Shown: positions 1 to 11,027 of the stretch, one piece after another
How the letters are laid out: each line of letters begins with the position of its first letter
How positions within the stretch are numbered: the stretch's first letter is position 1
Program-made: the position numbers and the translations under genes
Notes under the pieces: generated by a model
Databases searched by the model: none
What the model saw: only the letters and a program-made list of their open reading frames with translations
Told to the model about the DNA's origin: nothing
Assembly (NCBI GenBank): GCA_039105265.1
Contig: JAPFFF010000003.1
Location: forward strand, 3,472,001 to 3,536,000
DNA: 64,000 nt
Origin: Tritrichomonas musculus
Lineage: Eukaryota > Parabasalia > Tritrichomonadida > Tritrichomonadidae
Direction: 5' to 3'

Positions 1-1576
1 AATTTGATAAAAGAGACGATAGAATCGGATCAGTGAAAACACCAGGACTTCCAGAAATATCAACAAGTTTCTCAAGGAGTTCTAGGGAGGACCAGATGGA
101 GACTAATTCAATATTCTGAGAGACGATCAAATAGCTCTCAAAAAATCGAGATAAGCAAAGGTTGCTGCTTTCGCTGATGTCGAGCTCTTCGTTCTGGAGG
201 CACTTGATCGCTGAGATGGCTGAAAGATGGCAAACTGCGCTTGACTCATCAGTGAAGTGATCCATGCAAATTGGAAATAGAAACGGTGGCAGCACTTCAC
301 AAAAATTGGCGGTGATTGTGAATGCAACGACTCTCAAAATTTCACTGGTGCTATTAAAAAGTGGAATCTGCAAAAGTGACTCATTTTCAATGCATCGGGA
401 GCAGCAGGAAAGCTTCGTTCGAGCAAGAAGGAACTTTGCTTCGTTGTTCAATTGCGTGGTATCATTTGAGTTGGTGAGTGTTAAAAAATATTGAATGCTT
501 TGGGCCAAGTATGCATTCAAAAAGTTGATAAAATCAGGATAATTTCTAGATAGATACTGAATGATATATATTGATGAATGGTAGGGATCATATAGGTCAA
601 ATATATCATCATATAAATCACCTTTTATATCGGTTGTCATAAAAAAAGGTAAAATAAATGATTCAATAAAATATTGCAAATTATTAAAAAAATGGCGAGT
701 AATTAATTGTAGAGAAAAAAGAACGCAGATAAGTCTGGTTAATTGATTTCGTGTATTTGGCTTTAGATCTTTTGAATATAGTTGAAAAGAAGTGTTAAAT
801 AATCTGATTAATAAATCGGCAGAAATGTCATTCGGAACAATGGACTTGGTAAATATCAAATAAATTGTTTTTGACGCACATTTAAGGCCTTGTTGGTAGA
901 TTTCATCATCTTTAATCTCGGAAAAAAAAAAGAATTTAGATATGATATCGACTAATATTAATGAATTGGAATTCATTAAAAATGATGGATCATTGCGAAT
1001 TATGTAGTAGAAAGAATTGTAAAATAGAATAATTACGTCAAAAGATTGGGAATCAACAAATGCTCGAAATGTCGATTGAAAAAAAAATATGCAAAATTGG
1101 CTAAATTGTTCATTATTTTTTGTGCAATGCAAAAAGTGTCGTGCCATTGATTTTAATAATATTAATGATGGTATGATTTGATCATTGTCTAATTTAATTT
1201 GTGAATATATATTTGGACATTCTTTTAAAGTCATTACGGCCTCAATAATTAAATTTGAAAAAAATTGAAAAAGTTTATTGTATTTTGGTCCATCTGAATA
1301 TAATAATTCTAGATAATTATAAAATAAAATAAATTTAGCATCATTGCTCAAAGAAACTTCCCATTTTTGTTTGATAATGTATATTAGTCTAATCAGTGCT
1401 GAATATTTAATAGAAATTTCAATATTACTTTTTATAATATCAAATAATATTTTAATAAAATCGCAAGTAATATCAATACTTAACAATTTTTGTTCTGCCT
1501 CATGAACTTCTATCTCATTTCCTGAATATGATTGTTGTAAAAGCTGAACAACACAATCCAAAATCTTATCAAAATA
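1..1576 (-). CDS. Importin-beta family karyopherin, partial (C-terminus beyond the left edge)
   Basis: An open frame of about 525 codons runs on the minus strand from a stop at 1577-1579 off the left edge of the window. It reads as an all-helical HEAT solenoid. The first residues (ILDCVVQLLQQS, then HEAEQKLLSI) have the pattern of the importin-beta N-terminal repeat, in which a helix is followed by an AEQxL stretch. A later FFMTTDIKGDLYDDIFDLYDP segment resembles the acidic 'DxxEeyx.DPyeY' region of importin-7/8 and CSE1-type karyopherins. The family carries cargo through nuclear pores under RanGTP control. There is no in-frame ATG before the conserved N-terminal repeat; the first in-frame ATG lies at 1232-1234 and would delete about 115 residues. 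A short upstream exon is therefore likely but not identified. Importin-7/8 versus exportin-2 cannot be settled from this part. Confidence 0.7.
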
Positions 1577-1579
1577 TTA

Positions 1580-1887
1580 TATATAAACTATTGAAAAAAA
1601 AGGAACAAGAAAAATTTTGAATTGATGTTAAGAAAAACATTCAAATAATTGAAAAATAGATTTTGATAAAAACTTTTTGCATTGATTAAAATGAATGATA
1701 AAGTTTCAATGCTTTTTTTTTTTCTATTTCACATTTTCTTTTAATCTTGTCAGCACTAGATCCACAATTCAAATTTAATTACTCTGATTTTAAAGACGAA
1801 AAAGGCATATTAAGGGCATAGTTGGTTTTTCTAATTTTTGAATAGTTTATTTATTGAAAAAGTTCAAGAACCAACTTAATATGTACA

Positions 1888-1918
<31 letters not shown>

Positions 1919-1980
1919 GCATACAACTTGTTTAATAAAAAATAAGTCGAATAAGACATACTATTTCTAAGTCAAAATAA
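1580..1980. other. AT-rich intergenic stretch with a poly(A) tract
   Basis: This gap separates the 5' side of the importin-like gene from the 3' end of the BEACH gene. It holds a run of 28 A at 1887-1914 and no convincing ORF, tRNA or repeat. Any missing first exon of the importin-like gene would have to lie here. Confidence 0.6.
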
Positions 1981-4900
1981 TTATTTCGCATCTTTTTGTT
2001 TATGTTTTGTTGGGTTGCAAATCTGGCAAAAGTGTACTACCTTAACCCCCTTAATCGAGTCCTTCGCCACGCACTTAGGGCACAAGAATCTATTGCAGCA
2101 AGAGCAGCAGTGACCGCCTTTAATTGGGCTCTTACAATTTGCGCACTCATAGAAGTACTTCGACTCCAGAGGCTTCAAGTTAGAACCGACGTATTCGAAG
2201 TCGTATACCTCGTTATTCGAGCAGACAGCGATTGCGCGTTGTGCCTTTGCGTCGACCTTAACGAGCACGATTGGCTCTTCTGAGACTCTTATGTGGTAAA
2301 CGATGATGATTGACATTCTTCTGTAGCTGAAGTTCAAGAAGCTGACTGAGCCGTCATTGTGGCCAACGCAAGTGAACCTGTTTGGCACGTATTCTGGAAG
2401 TGGCGATGCATAAAGCGATGTGACCTCCTTCTGCAAAGTCGTTGAGAACAAGAAATCGCCTGAAATTGTACAAACTGTCACTTCACAACCGCCGGCGATC
2501 CAAACAACGGCTGCTTCGTCGTCGATTGAAATGTGCGTCACTTTGAACCCAAGCTTAATCGACGGTGAAATCTGCCTGCGCATGCCGAGGTCGAACATTA
2601 AAACAGCCTCGCCGCAGGCCGCAAAACAGACGAAGTGCTCGGACGAGATGTCGCACGCGCCGAGGTTGAGAGAGGTGTGAAAGTGCATCAGTTCAATCTC
2701 GTTCGAAAAGAGGCTGCCGCCGCGAGAGTACGAAAGCCGGCTCACTTGGACGTGGCCGTCTATGTAAGCCTTGCAGAGGAGGAAACCGTCCCTCGAAAGG
2801 CTAATTGAAGCGACGGTTTGATCGTTGATTTTATGGGTCTGAAGAGAGGGAAGAACAACAGCATGCGTCAGCACAGACAAGACTGGCTGTTCATAGCTTC
2901 GTGGAGAATTCTGTGTCGATGTGTCGGCTGAGCTCAAGGTCGAGTTCAGCAGCTGCGATTGGCTGCTCGCATTCGGGTTTCCCGTCAGGCTGGTGCTGCT
3001 GCTGTGAATGGGAAGAGGAGGCACGTTATTTCTCTTGTTCTTCTTTGAAAGGGACAAATTTGAAAATGATGATTTTGAGAGCAAATTAATCGTCGAGGTT
3101 GGACGCTTGCCGCCCTCGCGCGCACTCGGGGGATTCGAAGCAGGCGGGTTTGAAGAAGGCGCGCTTGAGAGAGGTGCTGCCTTTGAGTGGAGTCCGAGGT
3201 GAATCTTGGAGAACATTGAACTGCTCGAATCCTTGGTTGAAGCAAAAGTGATCTCAGTTGATCCGACGATGAAATCTTGCACTTTTGTATCGGCCAGTTC
3301 ACAATTGATCCTCTGAAAAACAATGTGGCAGAAATTTGAGAGCAAGTGGACATGCCCGCTATCGTTTGACTTCACCATGCCACCTGAGTCAATTGAGTCA
3401 TAGGCAGACGTGTTGAGACTGCTTCGCCTCTTCTTCGCCTTGCCGCCTTGCGGATGTGGCTTATTGAAAATTTGTGTGCTTATTTGGCCGAAGTTTATAA
3501 TTGAAGTAACTTTGGCCTGCTTGTCAACCTGGTCTTCATCTTTGTCACTTATCTTTGCTGACTCTGGATAGCACGTTGGATGAAACAGGTTTTTGGTGTT
3601 AATTGCTCCTTGCCCACGGCTGTTCACACCGAATATCAAGTCAATCCAAGAATTCAAGTGCTTTGTCACATAACGCGCTTCTAAGAAGCGGCACATCACT
3701 TGTATGAAGTGTCTGTCATTTTTGGCCCATTTTGGAAGTTCGACGTTAGCCACATTAATCTTGTCATATTGGCTTTCAAAGTTGAAATTGGAGACGTTTG
3801 TTAAGTAGTCAGGAACTTTGTACATTTGAGGAACAAGTTCTTTCACATCTGATTGGCTCTTCATTGATGCGCTGAGCCAAGTTTCGTTGACTTTTAAGAA
3901 GATACGGTTAGGATGGTCCCAGCCACGATGTAAAATGAAGGAATAAACAGAGAAAGGATCGATTCTGAACATGAAATAAACAACAACTCCGAAATGAAGA
4001 TAATGAGTACCATAGAAATAAACGTGCTCTGAATCTTCGTATATTTGGTCGAACTTCTTAGCACGGTCTTCACCTAACTGGCCCATTGGCTTTGTCAGAT
4101 CTCTGAAGATCATCTTCTCATCGACCATGAAATGCTCACGAATATATTCTCTCGAAAAATGATCACTTTCACTTTGACTAAAATTCTCATTTTCAGTCTC
4201 GGTGTCAGTTTGTTCTTCGTTTTCGAGTTGCAATTGTTGCTCGTTGAGTTGGAAGTTGTCCTGTGAATCCATCAATATTGTGTCGCTTTCATCGGAGCCA
4301 CTCATGTTTGGTCCAAAGAGTGATTTAAGTGATGAGAATAAAGTGGCAGAGCCTGACGAACTTCTAACTCTCTCTTCGCCTAATGGAGGTCTGTTTTGTG
4401 GCAATGACATTGGGCCTTCATTTTGTGACTCTGATTCTGATTCGCCGTGTTCTTCAACTTCTTGAATATCAATGGAACGATAAAGCTCAATTTTATCATC
4501 TTTTGTTGAATGTTCATTCGTCTTCGGCAACAATGGCGGAAACGTTTCAGAAACATAATCTGAAATGACCCAAGGAAAGACCGGATATTGTGTCAAATCA
4601 GGGAAACATCTTTTACCGATTCTATTAATTAAAGACAAATAAGTAAAGTTATCTAATTCTCCGTCATACCAAGAATTGGTCAATTTTTTAAGATTTTCTT
4701 GAAGCAATCTTGAACTATGAATTGGTGACAAATAAGGTGTGTCAGAAGGTGCGAATTCCATGAATTTATTCATTCCTTTATTAATGAATGACATTGCATC
4801 ATTATAAGTTGAATGATCAAAATTCAATACAAAATTGTAACCAAGTGAATAATTTAACGTAACTGAATATGGCATTTGAATCCATAAATGATTCGTTGCT

Positions 4901-7900
4901 GCAATTATTTGTGTAATTTCAGTAATAATTGCAAAATGGCCGTCAAAAGTAAATATTTTAGGCGCAAGTAAACCTGATTGAAAGAATTGCATGTAAATTT
5001 CTTGTGAAATTCCACTTTCATCTTGATGAACATGAAACATTTTATCACCGTCTCTAATTTTATCACCTTCTAAGAAGATCAAATTATGAGAATTAATGAA
5101 TACAACGCCTTCAAGTACATCAACGCCATATAACAAAGAACATTCGCAAGTAAAATCAAATTTTTTACCTTCATTACAAATGCATAAAAAGATTTGATAA
5201 GTAATTGAAGGAAGAAGAGGCAAATTTGCAGCAAATCTTGCATGAATTGCTTTTGGACTTCTTCTAAGAATCGATGGAATTCTATAACGACAAGTTGCTA
5301 AACAACTTGTTACACATTCAGGGAATTTACTATATTCATATTGTGCATCTGGATGATATTCAAAAATAACATCCGACGTGCCGGATGGATAAGCAGGAGC
5401 GACGTATTCTAATGGTGATTTGATCTTCCTTCTGGTTGGAAAAATAGGATCTGATAAGATTGACAAAGAACATCTTTCACTTGTACTTTCATTAAATGGA
5501 ATGAAAAGAGAAATGATTTTTTCTCTTTTCTTCAAATAATAATCGCATCGTGTCAAGACTGTTCTTCGTGTGAAATATCGAACACTTGAAGCAATTGCTC
5601 GTGAATATGTTGTGAATGCATGTTCTTTAGATAATATTTTATCAATCATTGAAATAACAACTGTATCTGATTCTTTTCTCTTTGAAACAAGTTGATTCAA
5701 GTTGTTAAGAATGGTTGCTTTCATATTAATCATGTTTGTCTTTAAAACGTGTTGAAGATATGTATCAAATGACTCCCAAAATTCCGGATCCGTATTTTTA
5801 TGATTTGTAAATTCTACAAATCCTTCTTTTCCAAGGATTCTTAATCCTTCCATAACTTTACTAAAATCAAATTGAACTTTCTTCGACCATTTCGATTTTA
5901 ATACATCAGAATTCTCAATCAAATCTAAAAATCGCAACCAAAAATTAGAAAAATTGGGATTCAAAAATGGAATTAATGAAATTCCACGAGTTATAAATAC
6001 TTTAACAAACTTTAATTTCTCATAAAAACCTGGCTTTAAAATTACATTTTCATATTCAACAAATAAATCACCAAGCATTGAAACTTGGTTAGAATGAACA
6101 AGATCCATTGAATATAAAATACACATATAAATAGAATTTGAGTAATTCATATCTGGATTTTGTTGAAGAATTGAAAAAATAGAAGATAAAATAATTAAGA
6201 AAAGTGAAGAATACCAACCTTCAAGTAAACGGTCGCAAACATAAGTTATTAAAGGTAATTTAACAACTTCTTTAGAATCAGATAGTTGAAGAGTTTCAAT
6301 AGATAAATGCTGCATCCAATAAACTGAAATTTTATATGGAAATCGTGTGCATGTCGATAAAATAGTTTCAATAATGAAATAATATTTGTGGAATGATTGA
6401 ATGATGAATTGAGAAAGATGAGAAACAATGTTGCTGTTTTCAACATCAATTTCTTCAGCTTTTTCAATACCAAAATCATGATAAAGTCGCTTTAAATAAT
6501 CATCCCAGTTTGAAATGTATTCATGTGGTAGTTGTTTCTCCGTAATTACATAGGAAAGCTCTTTCAATTTAAGATCCATTTGGATTTCAACTTTAGGTGT
6601 CAAATACATCGACGTTGGAACAAATTTCGAAAGATTATAAATGCTTTCTCGTGGTATTGAGAAAGGTGACTCATTATCCTTATCATTGTGTGTTTCTTTC
6701 TCTTCTTCTTCTTGCTGATTTTCAGGGAATATTTGGCCCCTGTTGACAGAGTATTCAATGATTTCTTCAGTCGAATGAAGTGTCGGTCCTGGAGGGAAGA
6801 TGCATTCATTTTGAAGAGGACAACCAAGTGTCATCATCAAAAGTATGAAGGTTTGATTTTTTTGATCTAAATGTGGATTGGCCTTTAGAAGGTCAATTGC
6901 TACACTCAAAAATTTGACACACAGACGATTCCAAAAATTGGTCGAATTTAATCTAACAGCAACGAAGACCAAAGGTGTCAAAAACTTCAAAAAAGAAGAG
7001 AAATAATTCATGTCAAATGATGAAAAATCAATATCAATGTCATCAAGTCGAATTGGTCTTTTCAAGAAGATTGAAATTGATATTTCCCAAGCTTGAATGT
7101 AAGAGATATTTTCGAAGCAATAATTCAAGATTTTAGAAGTATCTAAAGCTTCTTCAATACGATCGAAATTATGTTGCATTACATGCTCAAGTATCTTGAA
7201 TGAATCAGCTGCTTCAAACAATCTCAAAACATAAAAATCAGTAAATGAAGAAATTGGAAGAGATAAGAAAATATTCAAAAGAGAACGAACTGTTTCGTCA
7301 GTCTTCATTTCATAGTAGCTCGAATAATCTTGAAGATCATTCGCAAAGTCAGGATACGAAATAATCGCTCTGATTATTTGTGCTGGATCTTTGCAATGAA
7401 TTTGGAGCAAATCGTAGATATTTGTCAGATATTCAAGTTTAATATCTGGCAAAATAACCAACGAAAGTAAAAAGTGAGTGAAGATGCTGTTGATTGGCGA
7501 ATTAGGAGGAATTGGAAAACGAACGTTAAATTGGAAAAACAACGAAATTACATGTGTGGCGATTTCAGAGAAGAAAAAGGTGTAATCTAAGGTGAAATCT
7601 AAAAATGATTCCCAATCAAATGTTTCATTACTTTCATCAATAAAGCAGTTCGAAATATTGTCAATTAATGATTGACTGATCAACTGTGGACGAATGTCTA
7701 CTATGATTGACATAAAAAGTGAAAATTCAGAGTTGGTCCACCCTGAAATCTTCATTTTTTGAATCGAACAAATGGTTGAAATAAGAGAAGACATGTCACT
7801 CAATTTATCGATATCATCAATCATATCGATCGATTGGATATAAAGAGGAGTTGCACCTCGAATTGACCTCTTTATGTAATTATAAATTGAATAGATTGTG

Positions 7901-10443
7901 ACCGGTCTTGATGTATTTGTGAGGCTCTGATTGGGATCAACTGACTTGAATAACGGAGCTTGATCATAGGCTGAATATACAATCATTTCTTTGTAGCCGG
8001 AAGGATGCAAATATTTGGGTCCTTGTGTGATTAGGTTCTTTATCTTGTGCTTGCCAATGACCTCTTTGTACACGCGAATGGCTCCGCCAATGAACCAGCT
8101 GGATGTGTTGTATTTCGAGCCAAACGTGAGTGATGGGCATCCTTTCCCTGGACAAGTGAAAATTATTTCTTCATTCAGAAGGAATGCATAACCGTTACTC
8201 TCATCAAATGTAATGACTAAAAAGTGCCAGGAATCTTTTGTTATTGGACTGATTTCTTTCCCTTCGAGAAGCAGTTTTTCATCTCGAATTGATAACGATG
8301 ATGTATTCAATGTAAGAATGGTCGTTTGTGATTGTCCAAAGTCACTTATGTAAAGCCAGAATGACAAAGACTTGAAATAATCATATAAAGGAATCGTGAA
8401 GGTTGTCTCCGATTTCAATGGTGGGAATTCAAAAAGTGGAACATGTGAAATTTTGCCTTGGAAAATTTTCTCTAGTAAAGCTGGCTTTTTAAGAATCATC
8501 TCTGAGTGCTTTGGCTTTATGTACTGCCTGGCAACACTAATAATTGATGGGAATTTGGATATGTCTTTTTCACGGTCAGTTTGCTCCTCTAGCCATAATT
8601 CAAGGGATATTTGGCCGCACAGCCATAAATCGTAAGGCGACGTAAACTCGTAAGGAGTACAGCGATGCAAGATTGATGGGAAACATAATGTTGCACCTTT
8701 TTTATCTTGTCCTATTTGAAGTCCTAGAGCGAGGAAAAGTAAGTTATCTGGTGTCTCATTTAAAAAATTATGATCTTTAAAGATTGATAAAACTTGGCTG
8801 TCAAATTCAGGAATGTAACGATGATTTGTAAGAGCCGAAATAAAGTTAAGAATTAATTTTGTTGAAAAATTATATTCTGTGTAAAACGATATGACTATAT
8901 CGATTGAATTATCAGAGATGCATTGCATACAGAACATCATGTTGGTTAAGGCACACTTAATTATGAGTGAGAAAGTGTGCTCCGCAATGTCCATTGATGT
9001 CTTCATTATATCACGAATTGAAGTAAGATAGGTGTTAATATATAAGTAACCTTTCTTAGCAAGTAAAGAGTCCCAGAAAACCGCATTGGCCCTTTGTTTA
9101 TCCTCAAAAAATGGAAGAGCAGATAAGAATTGATGCAAAAGTGGAACCATCTCTTCTTCAGATAAATGTCCACCAAAAAAGTGGGTGAAAAGTGTGTAGA
9201 GTTCGTTGTATTTATTGAATAGATTGACTATTTTTTGCGAATCAAGGCCATCAAAAAGCGGAACAAAAAAATTGGACATATATGAGGAAAAAGTAACTTC
9301 GTTATATATAAAAACTAATAAAAAGTTGTGGATATCAATAGTTGACATCAAATCATATGTACAGAAATGAACTAAAGTGGGAATAATGGGTGATAAATCA
9401 ACATGAAGCTTGATTTGAAGATTATAGCATAATTGTGAAAAGCTAACAATTGATTCTGGATCATCAAGAGGTATTGTAGCAGCGATTTGACTGACTTTGT
9501 CAGCTTTAAATGGATTTTGACGTTGATCTGTAACGCGAATGAAAAAATCTAAACACATTTTACGAGCTTCTTTTGAACATGAAGGATCACACATATATGA
9601 TACAAGAATTATAATTGGGTGGTTTGGTTTGTTGTTAATTTCAAAAGGAACTAATTGAGAGTAAGTAATAAAATAAGTAACAAAAAATTCTTTCTGTCCC
9701 TCTTCTTTTTGATCTAAAAGGAATTTATTCAAAGCATCGAACATACCGACTTTTTCATAAATATCATAAAATTCAGTCGGATGCTCGTGACATAATATCG
9801 ATAATTTCGTAATTATTAATTGGCACTTTTCAAATGTCATTTCGCTAAGAGATGAAGCTATAGTACTTAATAAATTTTCAATCGGTGTCCGAAATTTGTG
9901 TTCTGAAAAATGTGAAGGATATAATGCAAATTGATCAAAGAACAAAGGTATTAATACGTTCGATTTTTCTATAAAATAAGCGCACCATGCTGTTTCAAAT
10001 CCATGGGTATTAATAAAAGTCGATCTAAAATCTGGATTTTGAAAGTATTTTTCGATAAAAGGGATGAATTCTGGTAATGCGTTTTGAGGATCTTCTTGGG
10101 CAGAAATCAGACTTGTCATCAGTCGTGTTAATTCATCTGAACATTGTGGTGCTAGACGAGAAGTAACTAAAACTTGCAAAAAGTCTGCTAATTGTTTCGT
10201 GTCATCTTTTGATTGAAGAAAAGAACTAAGGCTGTCTGATGTTGCTATTAAAAATTGCGATGTTGCTTTTTTCGTGATTTCAATCTTTTTAAATTTGGGG
10301 GTAATATTTGATAAAATTTCGTTAAAAAAAGGAATTACTTGAATAAGAAGCCTTCTTTGAGTTTCTGGGTCTTTCCCATTTGCCTCTGATGCAATAATGA
10401 TTATGGTATCAGTAAAGGAAGAAATAACTTCTTTCGAATTCAT
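1981..10443 (-). CDS. Giant BEACH / WD40 / FYVE-like protein (WDFY3/LRBA/neurobeachin class)
   Basis: A single-exon gene of 2820 codons with an ATG start. Most of the protein is a helical solenoid. A ConA-like (LamG-type) segment lies near residues 690-790 (SFWLYISDFG, then WHFLVITFD). A PH-BEACH-like region lies at about 1755-1890. The BEACH domain runs from about 1935 to 2290 and is recognised by YPVFPWVISDY, FRDLTKPMGQL, YGTHYLHFG, ETW, DVKELVPQMY, PKWAK and LNSWIDLIFG. About 145 acidic, Ser/Gln-rich residues are inserted between the first two BEACH motifs. WD40-like repeats follow at about 2515-2765. The last 50 residues contain four Cys pairs (CANC, CCSCC, CPKC, CQIC), like a degenerate FYVE finger, the order seen in WDFY3/ALFY. 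BEACH proteins scaffold vesicle traffic, lysosome size and aggregate autophagy. The 3' third of the gene is visibly more GC-rich than the middle. Confidence 0.93.
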   Translation of the reverse strand: MNSKEVISSFTDTIIIIASEANGKDPETQRRLLIQVIPFFNEILSNITPKFKKIEITKKATSQFLIATSDSLSSFLQSKDDTKQLADFLQVLVTSRLAPQCSDELTRLMTSLISAQEDPQNALPEFIPFIEKYFQNPDFRSTFINTHGFETAWCAYFIEKSNVLIPLFFDQFALYPSHFSEHKFRTPIENLLSTIASSLSEMTFEKCQLIITKLSILCHEHPTEFYDIYEKVGMFDALNKFLLDQKEEGQKEFFVTYFITYSQLVPFEINNKPNHPIIILVSYMCDPSCSKEARKMCLDFFIRVTDQRQNPFKADKVSQIAATIPLDDPESIVSFSQLCYNLQIKLHVDLSPIIPTLVHFCTYDLMSTIDIHNFLLVFIYNEVTFSSYMSNFFVPLFDGLDSQKIVNLFNKYNELYTLFTHFFGGHLSEEEMVPLLHQFLSALPFFEDKQRANAVFWDSLLAKKGYLYINTYLTSIRDIMKTSMDIAEHTFSLIIKCALTNMMFCMQCISDNSIDIVISFYTEYNFSTKLILNFISALTNHRYIPEFDSQVLSIFKDHNFLNETPDNLLFLALGLQIGQDKKGATLCFPSILHRCTPYEFTSPYDLWLCGQISLELWLEEQTDREKDISKFPSIISVARQYIKPKHSEMILKKPALLEKIFQGKISHVPLFEFPPLKSETTFTIPLYDYFKSLSFWLYISDFGQSQTTILTLNTSSLSIRDEKLLLEGKEISPITKDSWHFLVITFDESNGYAFLLNEEIIFTCPGKGCPSLTFGSKYNTSSWFIGGAIRVYKEVIGKHKIKNLITQGPKYLHPSGYKEMIVYSAYDQAPLFKSVDPNQSLTNTSRPVTIYSIYNYIKRSIRGATPLYIQSIDMIDDIDKLSDMSSLISTICSIQKMKISGWTNSEFSLFMSIIVDIRPQLISQSLIDNISNCFIDESNETFDWESFLDFTLDYTFFFSEIATHVISLFFQFNVRFPIPPNSPINSIFTHFLLSLVILPDIKLEYLTNIYDLLQIHCKDPAQIIRAIISYPDFANDLQDYSSYYEMKTDETVRSLLNIFLSLPISSFTDFYVLRLFEAADSFKILEHVMQHNFDRIEEALDTSKILNYCFENISYIQAWEISISIFLKRPIRLDDIDIDFSSFDMNYFSSFLKFLTPLVFVAVRLNSTNFWNRLCVKFLSVAIDLLKANPHLDQKNQTFILLMMTLGCPLQNECIFPPGPTLHSTEEIIEYSVNRGQIFPENQQEEEEKETHNDKDNESPFSIPRESIYNLSKFVPTSMYLTPKVEIQMDLKLKELSYVITEKQLPHEYISNWDDYLKRLYHDFGIEKAEEIDVENSNIVSHLSQFIIQSFHKYYFIIETILSTCTRFPYKISVYWMQHLSIETLQLSDSKEVVKLPLITYVCDRLLEGWYSSLFLIILSSIFSILQQNPDMNYSNSIYMCILYSMDLVHSNQVSMLGDLFVEYENVILKPGFYEKLKFVKVFITRGISLIPFLNPNFSNFWLRFLDLIENSDVLKSKWSKKVQFDFSKVMEGLRILGKEGFVEFTNHKNTDPEFWESFDTYLQHVLKTNMINMKATILNNLNQLVSKRKESDTVVISMIDKILSKEHAFTTYSRAIASSVRYFTRRTVLTRCDYYLKKREKIISLFIPFNESTSERCSLSILSDPIFPTRRKIKSPLEYVAPAYPSGTSDVIFEYHPDAQYEYSKFPECVTSCLATCRYRIPSILRRSPKAIHARFAANLPLLPSITYQIFLCICNEGKKFDFTCECSLLYGVDVLEGVVFINSHNLIFLEGDKIRDGDKMFHVHQDESGISQEIYMQFFQSGLLAPKIFTFDGHFAIITEITQIIAATNHLWIQMPYSVTLNYSLGYNFVLNFDHSTYNDAMSFINKGMNKFMEFAPSDTPYLSPIHSSRLLQENLKKLTNSWYDGELDNFTYLSLINRIGKRCFPDLTQYPVFPWVISDYVSETFPPLLPKTNEHSTKDDKIELYRSIDIQEVEEHGESESESQNEGPMSLPQNRPPLGEERVRSSSGSATLFSSLKSLFGPNMSGSDESDTILMDSQDNFQLNEQQLQLENEEQTDTETENENFSQSESDHFSREYIREHFMVDEKMIFRDLTKPMGQLGEDRAKKFDQIYEDSEHVYFYGTHYLHFGVVVYFMFRIDPFSVYSFILHRGWDHPNRIFLKVNETWLSASMKSQSDVKELVPQMYKVPDYLTNVSNFNFESQYDKINVANVELPKWAKNDRHFIQVMCRFLEARYVTKHLNSWIDLIFGVNSRGQGAINTKNLFHPTCYPESAKISDKDEDQVDKQAKVTSIINFGQISTQIFNKPHPQGGKAKKRRSSLNTSAYDSIDSGGMVKSNDSGHVHLLSNFCHIVFQRINCELADTKVQDFIVGSTEITFASTKDSSSSMFSKIHLGLHSKAAPLSSAPSSNPPASNPPSAREGGKRPTSTINLLSKSSFSNLSLSKKNKRNNVPPLPIHSSSTSLTGNPNASSQSQLLNSTLSSADTSTQNSPRSYEQPVLSVLTHAVVLPSLQTHKINDQTVASISLSRDGFLLCKAYIDGHVQVSRLSYSRGGSLFSNEIELMHFHTSLNLGACDISSEHFVCFAACGEAVLMFDLGMRRQISPSIKLGFKVTHISIDDEAAVVWIAGGCEVTVCTISGDFLFSTTLQKEVTSLYASPLPEYVPNRFTCVGHNDGSVSFLNFSYRRMSIIIVYHIRVSEEPIVLVKVDAKAQRAIAVCSNNEVYDFEYVGSNLKPLESKYFYECANCKSPIKGGHCCSCCNRFLCPKCVAKDSIKGVKVVHFCQICNPTKHKQKDAK

Positions 10444-11027
10444 TTTACTTTCTTTACTTTAAAGTATTTTTTATTTAATAATTTCAATTATTATTTTAAA
10501 CAAAACATTCAAATTTTGAGGAACTTTTTAACAATTATTTCACTTAAACTCATAAAATTGAATGATTTAAATCATGTAATGAGGACGATTATTTCTAACA
10601 TGTTAGAAAAAGAGAAATAAGAAATAAATAGAAATCTTTTTGTAGAAAAAGAGAAATAAGAAATAAATAGAAATCTTTTTGGGAAACTCCAAATTTTAAA
10701 TTATTTTTGATTTTTTTTAGAAAATCGCTTCATAAAAAAGATTTCAGAATCAATGGTCATTGATATAAAGATATATAAATTTGGTATTGCTTGCATTTGG
10801 TTTGTATATATATTGTAAACTTTTATCAATTCTACCTAACGATTATTCTGGTGTTTAGCTTTCATTAATTATTTAATTTATTGTATTATATAAACTAATA
10901 AATATTTTTATCAGAATTAAATTAATTTTGAAATTTCCCAAAAAGATAAAAGCAAAATATTGATTTTGAAAAAAATCGTTTTTTTCTAAATTCTCAAATT
11001 CAAAGGTAAAAATTTTATAAATCACAA
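10444..11027. promoter_or_regulatory. Divergent promoter region between the BEACH and PDE genes
   Basis: These 584 bp separate two genes that diverge. The region is very AT-rich and contains a 39-bp perfect tandem duplication (10604-10681). A TCAAATTCAAA stretch lies about 30 bp before the PDE ATG and fits the TCA-type initiators seen elsewhere in the window. No ORF or RNA gene is visible. Confidence 0.5.
10604..10681. repeat. 39-bp perfect tandem duplication (two copies)
   Basis: The unit beginning TAGAAAAAGAGAAATAAG occurs at 10604-10642 and again, base for base, at 10643-10681. It lies in the shared 5' region of two divergent genes. Perfect identity suggests a recent duplication. Confidence 0.95.
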
